In this document: one piece after another, positions 35,453-44,254 of the stretch
How the letters are laid out: each line of letters opens with the position of its first letter
Position numbering within the stretch: the stretch's first letter is position 1
Assembly (NCBI GenBank): GCA_039978895.1
Contig: JBDWAL010000010.1
Span: forward strand, 1-64,000
Source of the DNA: Aliishimia sp039978895
GTDB taxonomy: Bacteria > Pseudomonadota > Alphaproteobacteria > Rhodobacterales > Rhodobacteraceae
Direction: 5' to 3'
Length of the DNA: 64,000 nucleotides
Notes under the pieces: generated by a model
What the model saw: only the letters and a program-made list of their open reading frames with translations
What the model was told of the DNA's origin: nothing
The model's database searches: none
Translations under genes and position numbers: made by a program

Positions 35453-36460
35453 ATGAGCGACGCGGAAAATCTCGTGGCAGATATCGAAGCATTGGGCCAC
35501 AAGCTCGCTGCTGCGAAATCGTCGATCACCAAACGCTTCATCGGACAGGAGCGCGTGGTCGAGCTGACTCTGACCGCATTGCTGTGCGGTGGGCACGCTC
35601 TGTTGATCGGATTGCCGGGTCTGGGCAAAACGCGACTGGTCGAAACTTTGTCCACAGTGATGGGTCTGCATGGCAACCGTGTGCAGTTCACGCCAGACCT
35701 GATGCCCGCCGATATTTTGGGCTCGGAAGTCCTGGATACGAAATCTGACGGTGCGCGGGCGTTTCGCTTCATCGAGGGGCCGATTTTCTGTCAGCTGTTG
35801 ATGGCAGATGAAATCAACCGCGCCTCACCGCGAACGCAGTCGGCCTTGCTGCAAGCGATGCAGGAAAAAACAGTGACCGTCGCCGGGGAAGACCGCCCGC
35901 TTGGCACGCCATTCCACGTGCTCGCCACACAGAACCCAATTGAGCAAGAAGGCACATATCCATTGCCCGAAGCGCAACTTGACCGCTTCCTTGTGCAAAT
36001 CGATGTGCCCTATCCAGATCGCGACACCGAACGTGACATCCTGATCGCCACCACCGGGGTAGAAGAAGAAGATGCTACGGCTGTCTTTGAGGCCGACGAA
36101 TTGCTGGCTGCACAAACCGTATTGCGGCGTATGCCCGTTGGTGAATCCGTGGTCGAACTGATCCTTGATCTGGTGCGTGCCTTCCGCCCGGAAGACCCGT
36201 CTGCAACACAACAAGTGCGCGACACGGTTGCTTGGGGTCCGGGACCACGTGCAGCGCAGGCATTCATGATGGCTGTTCGCGCAAAAGCGCTTCTGGACGG
36301 GCGTTTGGCCCCATCTGCGGATGATGTGATCGATATGGCCCGCCCAGTTCTGAGCCACAGGATGGCACTTGGATTTGCTGCCCGCGCCCGTGGCGACAGT
36401 TTGTCTGATCTCATCGATACCACTGCCAATTCCATGGCCCGCAGCGAGGCCGCTGCGTGA
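35453..36460 (+). CDS. MoxR-type AAA+ ATPase
   Basis: The product is 335 residues from ATG 35453, preceded by AAAGGGAAG. Walker A is at 53-60 (GLPGLGKT), Walker B is LLMADEINRA, and sensor motifs follow (FHVLATQNPIEQEGTYPLPEAQLDRF). MoxR ATPases act as chaperones that fit metal cofactors or assemble vWA-containing complexes. It is the first gene of a four-gene chain; its stop overlaps the start of the DUF58 gene by four bases. Confidence 0.93.
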   Translation: MSDAENLVADIEALGHKLAAAKSSITKRFIGQERVVELTLTALLCGGHALLIGLPGLGKTRLVETLSTVMGLHGNRVQFTPDLMPADILGSEVLDTKSDGARAFRFIEGPIFCQLLMADEINRASPRTQSALLQAMQEKTVTVAGEDRPLGTPFHVLATQNPIEQEGTYPLPEAQLDRFLVQIDVPYPDRDTERDILIATTGVEEEDATAVFEADELLAAQTVLRRMPVGESVVELILDLVRAFRPEDPSATQQVRDTVAWGPGPRAAQAFMMAVRAKALLDGRLAPSADDVIDMARPVLSHRMALGFAARARGDSLSDLIDTTANSMARSEAAA

Positions 36461-37332
36461 CCCGAACCGTCGCCGACTTACGCGCCCGATCTGAAATAGA
36501 AGCTGCCAGCTTCCCGCCGCTTCTTGCGCGGGCGGAACATTTGGCGGGGGCTGTGTTGTTGGGCGATCATGGGCGGCGACGGTCAGGGATGGGGGATGAT
36601 TTTTGGCAATACCGCCCAGCGCAACTTGGCGACTCGTTGCGCATGATTGATCACCGCCGATCAGCCCGTGGCGACACGCAATTTGTGCGCGAACGAGAAT
36701 GGCAAATCGCGCAATCCGTGATGATCTGGGTGGATCGCGGTGCCTCTATGGGGTTTTCCAGCGGCAAAGACCTAGAGACCAAGGCCGAACGTGCCCGCTT
36801 GCTTGGCTTGGCCATGTCCATCCTTTTGATACGAGGCGGCGAACGCGTTGGCCTGACGGGCACCAACTTGCCCCCACGCCGCGGCAACAACCAAGTTTTG
36901 CGGTTGGCGGAATTCCTCGCGACGGATGCGCAAGACGACTATTCCCCACCAGAACACCGCGCCATGCTGCCAAGTGCGCGCGCGCTGTTTATATCCGATT
37001 TCTTGGGACCACTTGATGAGGTCAAACTCGCCCTCGGCAAAGCCGCAGATCGGGGCGTGACGGGCTGCATGTATCAAGTGCTGGATCCCGCCGAGGAAGC
37101 GTTTCCCTACAAAGGGCGCACCGTGTTTGAAAGCATGGGCGGCACGTTGCGTCATGAAACGCTCAAAGCAAACGACCTGCAAAACCGCTATCTTGAGCGA
37201 CTGGTCGAACGTAAGGCCGAATTAACCGAACTCTGCCAACTTGCGGGCTGGCGGTTTGAAACGCACCATACAAATCAATCTGCGCAAGCTGGATTGCTTT
37301 GGCTCTACCGCGCGATGGGAACAGCAGCATGA
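36457..37332 (+). CDS. DUF58 domain protein (vWA-like)
   Basis: The 291-residue protein starts with GTG at 36457 inside the MoxR stop. The DUF58 core is clear: GRRRSGMGDDFWQYRPAQLGDSLRMIDHRRSARGD, then REREW, and VMIWVDRGASMGF, which carries a vWA-type Asp pattern. It is a partner of the upstream ATPase in the MoxR-DUF58 pair found across bacteria. It ends in an ATGA overlap with the next gene, giving tight translational coupling. Confidence 0.9.
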   Translation: MTRTVADLRARSEIEAASFPPLLARAEHLAGAVLLGDHGRRRSGMGDDFWQYRPAQLGDSLRMIDHRRSARGDTQFVREREWQIAQSVMIWVDRGASMGFSSGKDLETKAERARLLGLAMSILLIRGGERVGLTGTNLPPRRGNNQVLRLAEFLATDAQDDYSPPEHRAMLPSARALFISDFLGPLDEVKLALGKAADRGVTGCMYQVLDPAEEAFPYKGRTVFESMGGTLRHETLKANDLQNRYLERLVERKAELTELCQLAGWRFETHHTNQSAQAGLLWLYRAMGTAA

Positions 37333-40100
37333 CAATTTTGGGTGGTATAGGTTTCACAGCACCTTGGCTTCTGCTTGGCCTTATTGCGTTGCCAATCCTT
37401 TGGATCATCCTGCGCGCTGTGCCCCCTGCCCCGTTGAAGCGCCGCTTCCCGGGTGTGGCGTTGCTGCTTGGCTTGGCGGATGACGACACCGTAACCGACC
37501 GCACCCCATGGTGGTTGTTGTTACTTCGCATGTTGGCTGTCGCGGCGATGATCATCGGATTGGCCGGACCGATCGCAAACCCGAATGCGGACGCTGCCGC
37601 CGGCGGGAACGCGCCCTTGCTGGTGATCGCAGATGCAAGCTGGGCTGGCGTTCCCGGCTGGGACAATGCGCGCGAAACAGCATTGATACGATTAGAAAAA
37701 GCCGCAAGCCAAGGCAGAGCGGCCGCACTTTTGGTGTTGAGCGCGCCAGAAACGCCTGTGTTCCAATCCGCAAACGCCGTCGCCGAACGCCTTGCCGCAC
37801 TGACGCCTTTGGCATGGCAACCTAGCCCCGATCTTCTTGCGCTAACATCCACGGCTTTGCAGGACTTGGATGGCTTTGACACGCTTTGGATCAGTGATGC
37901 CCTCACATATCCCGGCCATTCTGACTTGGTCGAATTGGTCCGGGGCAAGGGCAATGTGACGACCCTGCAAGGCGGATTGAGCCCGATTGGTGTGGCGCCC
38001 GCAACCTATGAAGACGGAATTGTCACGTTGCGCGCCTTACGCCCAGATTCGGGCTTTTCCCGCGACATCACCTTTTTGGCTCAAGGCAAAGACCCCGCTG
38101 GCAACGAGACGATATTGGCGCGAAACACAGTTCAATTTGACGCGAATGAAACGGTCGCCAGCGTTGACCTGTCTTTGCCCGCAGAACTTCGTGCAAGGAT
38201 CACCCGCTTCACAATTGAAGGCCATCGCAGCGCAGGGGCCACCACGTTGGTGGATGACAACTTACGCCGTCGCGAAGTCGCTTTGATTGCAGGGCGCGAT
38301 GATCGCGAGGGCCTGCAATTGCTGTCCCCATTGCACTACTTGGAACACGCGCTTGAACCGCATGTGGACTTGCTGAATTCCGCGCTGGAAGACGTATTGC
38401 CCGCCAACCCGGACGCGATCATTCTGGCGGATGTGGCCACGTTGTCGCCGCAAGAAACCGAAGACCTTGCGGCATGGGTTGCAAAAGGCGGCATGCTGTT
38501 GCGCTTTGCGGGACCTCGCATCGCGGCCAGTGACATCAGCCGTGCGGACGAAGATGTCTTGATGCCTGTGCGCTTGCGATCCGGCGGACGCAGCGTTGGG
38601 GGCGCGATGAGTTGGGGGGAGCCAAAAGCACTGGCGGATTTCAACGCCGATTCACCTTTCTTTGGGTTGGACATCCCCTCTGACGTGCGTGTCACCGCGC
38701 AGGTCATGGCACAACCGGATCCGCAATTGGCCGACCGCGTGATTGCACAACTCACCGACGGAACGCCATTGGTGACACGTAAGTCATTGGGCCAAGGCCA
38801 AGTAGTTTTGTTCCACGTCACCGCCAACGCAGAATGGTCAAGCCTGCCATTATCCGTTTTGTTCGTCGAAATGTTGGAACGTCTGTCTGTTTTATCAGGC
38901 ACAGTATCGCCCGACCCTGCCGATCTTGAGGGCACCACATGGACCCCCACCCGCGTGTTGAGCGCAGAAGGAAACCTGATCGACACAGGCAACCTCCCCG
39001 GTGTGTCTGGCCCAGATTTGTTCGAAACCGCCCTAGGCCCTTCTTTGCAGCCCGGTGTGTATCAATCTGAGAACCGGGTGTTGGCACGAAACGTGATTGG
39101 TCCGGATACACCTGTAGAACCTGCCATCTGGCCCGCCGACGTTACAGTTATCGGCCTTGGGGCATTGCGCGAAGTGCCTTTGGGTGGCTTGCTTTTGGGC
39201 GCGGCGGTGTTGTTGCTGATGGCTGACATTATCGCCTCACTCGCCCTGTCTGGTCGCCTGAGCGGCCCGCGCGCGACTGTTGCCAGCACAGTTCTGATCG
39301 CCTTGCTATACATGCCAAACACCGGGCACACCCAAACCACGGATGACGATTTCGCGGTCACGGCAACGGCCGAATTGGTGTTGGCGCATGTTCTTACTGG
39401 TAATAATCAGGTGGATGAGGTCGCTGAGGCCGGTCTTCGCGGATTAACGGACACATTGTTTTTCCGCACATCGATTGAGCCGACAACCCCGATGGGCGTG
39501 AATTTGGAAACCGATGAACTGGCGTTTTTCCCAATGCTTTATTGGCCAATCACGCCAGATCAACCGCGCCCCAGCAGAGAAGCCTATGCCCGCCTCAATG
39601 AATATCTGCGTTCGGGTGGTCTGATTTTGTTTGATACGCGCGATGCCGATCTTGCTGGATTTGGCGCGTCATCCCCAAATGGACGCAAGCTTCAGGATCT
39701 CGCCGCGCCGCTTGATATTCCGCGCCTAGAGCCGATCCCAAGGGATCACGTTTTGACCCGCACGTTTTACCTGCTGCAAGACTTCCCGGGCCGATATATG
39801 GGGCGCGACGTCTGGGTAGAGGCCGCCCCCCCTGATGCCCAAGCCATCGACGGTATGCCCTTCCGAAACTTGAACGACGGTGTGACCCCTGTTGTCATTG
39901 GTGGCAACGATTGGGCTGCCGCGTGGGCTGTAAACACGGGCGGCGGCGCTATGTTGCCTGTTGGGCGCGGGTTCTCAGGCGAACGTCAGCGCGAGTTGGC
40001 ATATCGTTTTGGAGTGAACCTTGTGATGCATGTGCTAACCGGGAACTATAAATCGGATCAGGTCCATGTGCCTGCGCTTTTGGATAGGTTGGGCCAATGA
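37329..40100 (+). CDS. BatA-like and DUF4159 domain membrane protein
   Basis: The 923-residue protein has an N-terminal BatA-type segment with membrane helices (APWLLLGLIALPILWIIL and WWLLLLRMLAVAAMIIGLAGPI). A large middle region follows, with a glutamine-amidotransferase-like fold hint around 370-450 (ILADVATLSPQETEDLAAWVAKGGMLLRF). A helix lies near 620-640. The C-terminal DUF4159 domain (about 700-915) includes TTPMGVNLETDELAFFPMLYWPI and LRSGGLILFDTRD. It starts at the ATGA overlap and couples the same way to the next gene. Its exact job in MoxR systems is unknown. Confidence 0.88.
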   Translation: MTILGGIGFTAPWLLLGLIALPILWIILRAVPPAPLKRRFPGVALLLGLADDDTVTDRTPWWLLLLRMLAVAAMIIGLAGPIANPNADAAAGGNAPLLVIADASWAGVPGWDNARETALIRLEKAASQGRAAALLVLSAPETPVFQSANAVAERLAALTPLAWQPSPDLLALTSTALQDLDGFDTLWISDALTYPGHSDLVELVRGKGNVTTLQGGLSPIGVAPATYEDGIVTLRALRPDSGFSRDITFLAQGKDPAGNETILARNTVQFDANETVASVDLSLPAELRARITRFTIEGHRSAGATTLVDDNLRRREVALIAGRDDREGLQLLSPLHYLEHALEPHVDLLNSALEDVLPANPDAIILADVATLSPQETEDLAAWVAKGGMLLRFAGPRIAASDISRADEDVLMPVRLRSGGRSVGGAMSWGEPKALADFNADSPFFGLDIPSDVRVTAQVMAQPDPQLADRVIAQLTDGTPLVTRKSLGQGQVVLFHVTANAEWSSLPLSVLFVEMLERLSVLSGTVSPDPADLEGTTWTPTRVLSAEGNLIDTGNLPGVSGPDLFETALGPSLQPGVYQSENRVLARNVIGPDTPVEPAIWPADVTVIGLGALREVPLGGLLLGAAVLLLMADIIASLALSGRLSGPRATVASTVLIALLYMPNTGHTQTTDDDFAVTATAELVLAHVLTGNNQVDEVAEAGLRGLTDTLFFRTSIEPTTPMGVNLETDELAFFPMLYWPITPDQPRPSREAYARLNEYLRSGGLILFDTRDADLAGFGASSPNGRKLQDLAAPLDIPRLEPIPRDHVLTRTFYLLQDFPGRYMGRDVWVEAAPPDAQAIDGMPFRNLNDGVTPVVIGGNDWAAAWAVNTGGGAMLPVGRGFSGERQRELAYRFGVNLVMHVLTGNYKSDQVHVPALLDRLGQ

Positions 40101-42136
40101 CCGGAACCGTTTTGTTTTCTCCGTTGGTGCCGTTGCCAATGTTGATCTTGTTGGCTGTGCTCATAGTTGGGTTCACAGGTTTTGCGCTGTGGCGCGGCTT
40201 GGCCGGATGGGCCTTGCGTGGTTTGGCAGGCGTGGTTCTTGTCCTTGCGCTCGCAAGCCCGGTCTATCAAAGAGAAGATCGCGCCCCGCTAAGTGACATC
40301 GTTTTGCTTGTAGAAGATCGCACCTCTAGCCAGACATTGAAAAACCGCCCTGCTCAAACAGACATCGCGATCGAAGGCATCACGCGCGCCATCGAAAACC
40401 ATGACAACACCGAGTTGCGCCGCATAACGGTTGAGGACGGCGCAGACGACACAGGGTCGCAAATCATGACCGCGTTGTCGGACGCTTTGGCCGAAGAACC
40501 CCGCGCGCGCATCGCGGGTGTGATCGTGGCCTCGGATGGGCGCATCCATGATGCGGAGCTTGCCCCCGATTTACCGGCCCCTTTGCACCTTTTGATGACT
40601 GGCGAAAACGATGATTGGGACCGCCGCCTGGTGGTAACAGGCGCCCCCGCTTTTGCGATAATCGGTGAACCTGTCACGCTTACTTTGCGCATTGAAGACC
40701 AAGGTGCGGCCCCAGACGCGCAATTGTCGCGGTTGCAGGTTTCCGTGGATGGTGCTGCGCCGCAAATCTTTCAGGTGCCCATTGGTGAAGACCTCGAATT
40801 GCCTGTGACGCTGCCGCATGGTGGGCGTAATGTGATCGAGTTTACGGTGCCTGAACAAGATGGTGAGCTGACAACACGCAACAACACCGCCCTGATCCAA
40901 ATGAATGGCGTGCGCGATAGGTTGCGCGTGCTGCTTGTTTCCGGCGAGCCACACCCCGGTGGGCGCACATGGCGCAATCTGTTGAAATCCGACAGTTCGG
41001 TTGATCTTGTGCATTTCACAATTCTGCGCCCGCCCGAAAAACAAGACGGCGTGCCCGTCAGCGAACTGAGCCTGATTGCCTTTCCCACGCGTGAATTGTT
41101 CCTAGAGAAGATCAAAGACTTCGATTTGATCATCTTTGATCGTTACAAACGCCGCGGCATCCTGCCCGCGATCTATTTGGACAATGTTGCAAATTACGTG
41201 CGTGAAGGTGGCGCTGTGCTGGTCGCGGCGGGTCCTGATTTCGCAAATGCGTCTAGTATCTTCCGGTCTCCGCTTGGGACCGTTTTACCTGCCGAGCCTA
41301 CAGCCCGCGTCTTGGAAGAACCCTTTAGCCCCACGATCACCGAGGATGGCAGCCGTCATCCTGTAACGGCCGGTCTGCCAGCAAATGGCGATTGGGGCCG
41401 GTGGTTGCGCCAAGTTGATGTCGATCCGCAATCAGGCCACATCGTGATGACCGGCGTGGATGATCGCCCTTTACTGGTCTTGGATCGTGTCGAAGAGGGT
41501 CGCGTGGCGCTTTTGGCATCGGACCACGCATGGCTTTGGTCGCGCGGCTATGAGGGCGGTGGTCCCCAACTGGAATTGCTGCGGCGCTTGGCCCACTGGA
41601 TGATGGGTGAACCTGAGCTTGAAGAAGAGGCCCTGACAGCTGAAGCCATCGGACAAAACATGCGAATTCAACGTCGCACAATGTCTGAAACGTCAGGCAA
41701 TGTGAGTGTGACCGCACCCGATGGTTCGCGCACTGTGATCGAGATGACGCAAACCCGACCGGGCCTTTTTGAAGGGGAATATGACGGGCCGGAAATTGGG
41801 CTTTATCGGCTTGAAGAAGGTGATCTGAAAACAGTCATCGGTTTGGGGCCAGCCGCCCCCCGCGAATTCGAAGAAACTTTGGCCACGTCGGATCTAATGC
41901 AACCCAGTGTCGACATGATGCGCGGTGGTGTCGTGCAGCTTCAAGACGGGCAGCCAAATGTGCGCACAGTGCGGGCAGGTCGCCCCTCAGCAGGTCGTGG
42001 TTGGATCGGAATCACCCCACGCGACGCGTATGAAACATTGGATGTGCGGCAAATGTCATTGCTGCCGCCTTGGCTTGTCTTGCTGCTGTCTGCGGGCTTC
42101 ATTGTCGCGGCTTGGTTGCGCGAAGGGCGTCGTTAA
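40097..42136 (+). CDS. Membrane protein with vWA-like and amidotransferase-like regions, last gene of MoxR operon
   Basis: The 679-residue protein has two N-terminal helices (PMLILLAVLIVGFTGFALW and LRGLAGVVLVLALASPV), an extracytoplasmic region, and one C-terminal helix (PPWLVLLLSAGFIVAAWL). The region around 290-490 resembles a class I amidotransferase-like fold (YVREGGAVLVAAGPDF, then PVTAGLPANGDWGRW). I know this gene type as the usual fourth member of alphaproteobacterial MoxR-DUF58-DUF4159 chains, but its role is not established. The start overlaps the preceding stop (ATGA). Confidence 0.82.
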   Translation: MTGTVLFSPLVPLPMLILLAVLIVGFTGFALWRGLAGWALRGLAGVVLVLALASPVYQREDRAPLSDIVLLVEDRTSSQTLKNRPAQTDIAIEGITRAIENHDNTELRRITVEDGADDTGSQIMTALSDALAEEPRARIAGVIVASDGRIHDAELAPDLPAPLHLLMTGENDDWDRRLVVTGAPAFAIIGEPVTLTLRIEDQGAAPDAQLSRLQVSVDGAAPQIFQVPIGEDLELPVTLPHGGRNVIEFTVPEQDGELTTRNNTALIQMNGVRDRLRVLLVSGEPHPGGRTWRNLLKSDSSVDLVHFTILRPPEKQDGVPVSELSLIAFPTRELFLEKIKDFDLIIFDRYKRRGILPAIYLDNVANYVREGGAVLVAAGPDFANASSIFRSPLGTVLPAEPTARVLEEPFSPTITEDGSRHPVTAGLPANGDWGRWLRQVDVDPQSGHIVMTGVDDRPLLVLDRVEEGRVALLASDHAWLWSRGYEGGGPQLELLRRLAHWMMGEPELEEEALTAEAIGQNMRIQRRTMSETSGNVSVTAPDGSRTVIEMTQTRPGLFEGEYDGPEIGLYRLEEGDLKTVIGLGPAAPREFEETLATSDLMQPSVDMMRGGVVQLQDGQPNVRTVRAGRPSAGRGWIGITPRDAYETLDVRQMSLLPPWLVLLLSAGFIVAAWLREGRR

Positions 42137-42214
42137 AGGATCGCGATGCCTTGGGATAAACTTCGGGAAGTGGAATTGACGTTCGTTGTTTCTAAACAAT
42201 AAAATGCAATAAGT

Positions 42215-42226
42215 TCCCCGCGGGGA
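42215..42226. terminator. Short perfect palindrome in convergent gap
   Basis: TCCCCG at 42215-42220 is followed directly by CGGGGA at 42221-42226, in the 105-base gap between the MoxR operon and pbpC, which converge. It is too short on its own to be sure of termination. Confidence 0.35.
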
Positions 42227-42241
42227 CCCTTCCCCATTGGT

Positions 42242-44254
42242 TCAATCAAGCCGGATGTTGACCCGGTCAGACCGCCCCGTCGCATCAATAACGCGCAGTG
42301 TTGAAAAGCCCGGACGCAAGCCCCTCAGTTCAATTTCTCGGGCGTGCACACTGGTGTGAACCGGTCTTTCATTGGCCAACACAGCAAAGGGCGGCGTACC
42401 CCCTTTCAACTTCACAACAACCCCTTGATCTTGCGAGACACGAAAGCGCGCACCATCAGGCGGGAAGGCCAATTCCGGTCCAGTATCATCCCCGTCCAAA
42501 ACCCCAGATCGCGGTGAGAAACGTTGCAGAACCTTGGGCAAAAGGGCCGTGCTTTGGATCAAAGTTTCCGGTGGTGGCACAGGCAAAGGATGCAGCGTTG
42601 GCTTCAAGCGCCCAAAGGCCTCAAACAAGATCGGGGCCGCAATATCCCCGCCAAAAATACCCGGCACAGGCGTGCCATCCGGGCGACCCAACCACACACC
42701 AATCACATGGCGGCCATCCCACCCAATCGCCCATGCATCGCGGTGCCCATAGGACGTTCCGGTCTTGAACGCGACATGGCCCAGTGGTTGACCTTGGGGC
42801 GGTTGAATACCCGCCAAAATATGGCCCACTTGCCAAGCGGCACTGCCCGACACGAGACGTGATAGCGGCTCTTTTTGTGTGGGGCCCATCCAATGCAAAG
42901 GTACAGCTTGGCCCCCTTGGGCCAAACCCGCGTAAAGCTGAACAAGATCTTCAAGCGATAAACCCAACCCGCCCAGCGCAATCGCAAGTCCCGGCTGTCC
43001 GCCCGCAAGTTGCGGGTCAGCGCCGCCTTTGCGCAGTGCAGCCATCAACCGATGTGGACCCATAGCGTCTGTCAGCAACACCGGGGGGATGTTCAGCGAA
43101 AGCTCAAGCGCGCGACGCACAGTGATATCGCCCCGAAACTGACCATCAAAATTCTGCGGCGTGTAAGCGCCAAAAGCCACAGGGCGATCAGAAATCAACG
43201 TATCAGGATGCGCAAGACCTTGGTCAAAGGCCAAAGCGTAGATCAAGGGCTTTAACGTCGAACCGGGGCTGCGTTGCGCCCTTACCATGTCGACAAACCC
43301 CGCGTGCCCGGCATCGCCATATTGCGCGGCCCCCACGTAAGCCTGAATTGCGCCGGTGTGATGATCAGCCACAAGAATGGCCGCCGAAACTTCGCGCGGC
43401 AAGTTTTGCACCGCACGTTGAGACAAGGCCTGCATCTTACGCTGAACATCTGCATCAAGCGTCACCTGTAACACCCGGCCCTGTGGCGATGCTCCGCGCG
43501 CGCGGTCCGTCAGATGTGGGGCGAGGCGCGGCACACGGTGCAAAACGCGCGGAATGTCAGCAGTGGTTCCCGCCCTGCCAAGACGTTGCAAAATACGGTC
43601 ACGGGCGTGCTTTGCTTGCTGTGGATTGCGATCCGGACGGCGTGTTTCTGGGGCTTGTGGCAAAGCAATCAACAAAGCAGCCTCAGCCGCGCTCAACCGT
43701 TTAGGGGGTTTGTCAAACCACGCATAAGACGCCGCCCGCACCCCTTCGACATTCCCACCAAATGGCGCATGCGTAAGGTATAATGTCAGGATATCATCTT
43801 TGTTCAGACGTTGTTCCAGCGCCAAAGCAACCCTGACCTGGCGCAGTTTTCCAGACCAACCACCCGTCCCGGAGTTTTCGATCAAACGGGCTGCCTGCAT
43901 GGTCAGTGTCGAGCCACCCGACACAATCCGCCCATTCCAAACGGCTTGCCCAAAGGCCCGCACAATCGCGCGCGAGTCAACGCCCCTATGAATGGAAAAC
44001 CTTTTGTCTTCGATTGAGAACAACATCTTGAGATAGGTTGGATCAACGTCACGCGACGTTGTTGCCATCCGCCAACGTCCATTTTCGACCGGATAGGCCC
44101 GCAGCAGATATCCGTTAGCGTCAACCACTTCCGTTGACACTGCATGCGCCAAGAGCGGCAAGCGAGTTTCGTTGACCCAATCTTCAAACCCATCACGCGC
44201 AACTGCAATCGCCAGCAAGCCCGCAGCACATGCCGTGAGCCAACGATGGATCAT
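42242..44254 (-). CDS. pbpC: Penicillin-binding protein 1C
   Basis: The 670-residue protein has an N-terminal membrane helix (LTACAAGLLAIAVA) and a GT51 transglycosylase domain at about 50-220 (SIEDKRFSIHRGVDSRAIVRA, GGSTLTMQAARLIE). The transpeptidase domain at about 270-540 has the SxxK motif in SPGSTLKPLIYA, the SxN motif in LSLNIPP and KTGTS. A C-terminal PBP1C-specific beta domain follows. It polymerises and crosslinks peptidoglycan in the periplasm. Its start overlaps the stop of the alpha-2-macroglobulin gene (ATGA), the usual pairing. Confidence 0.94.
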   Translation of the reverse strand: MIHRWLTACAAGLLAIAVARDGFEDWVNETRLPLLAHAVSTEVVDANGYLLRAYPVENGRWRMATTSRDVDPTYLKMLFSIEDKRFSIHRGVDSRAIVRAFGQAVWNGRIVSGGSTLTMQAARLIENSGTGGWSGKLRQVRVALALEQRLNKDDILTLYLTHAPFGGNVEGVRAASYAWFDKPPKRLSAAEAALLIALPQAPETRRPDRNPQQAKHARDRILQRLGRAGTTADIPRVLHRVPRLAPHLTDRARGASPQGRVLQVTLDADVQRKMQALSQRAVQNLPREVSAAILVADHHTGAIQAYVGAAQYGDAGHAGFVDMVRAQRSPGSTLKPLIYALAFDQGLAHPDTLISDRPVAFGAYTPQNFDGQFRGDITVRRALELSLNIPPVLLTDAMGPHRLMAALRKGGADPQLAGGQPGLAIALGGLGLSLEDLVQLYAGLAQGGQAVPLHWMGPTQKEPLSRLVSGSAAWQVGHILAGIQPPQGQPLGHVAFKTGTSYGHRDAWAIGWDGRHVIGVWLGRPDGTPVPGIFGGDIAAPILFEAFGRLKPTLHPLPVPPPETLIQSTALLPKVLQRFSPRSGVLDGDDTGPELAFPPDGARFRVSQDQGVVVKLKGGTPPFAVLANERPVHTSVHAREIELRGLRPGFSTLRVIDATGRSDRVNIRLD

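Noticed and set aside
34807..35772. 321-codon reading of the DUF1285 gene
   Set aside because: The extra 130 residues run antisense to the MoxR gene start and are Arg/Ser-rich; the family begins near 35382.
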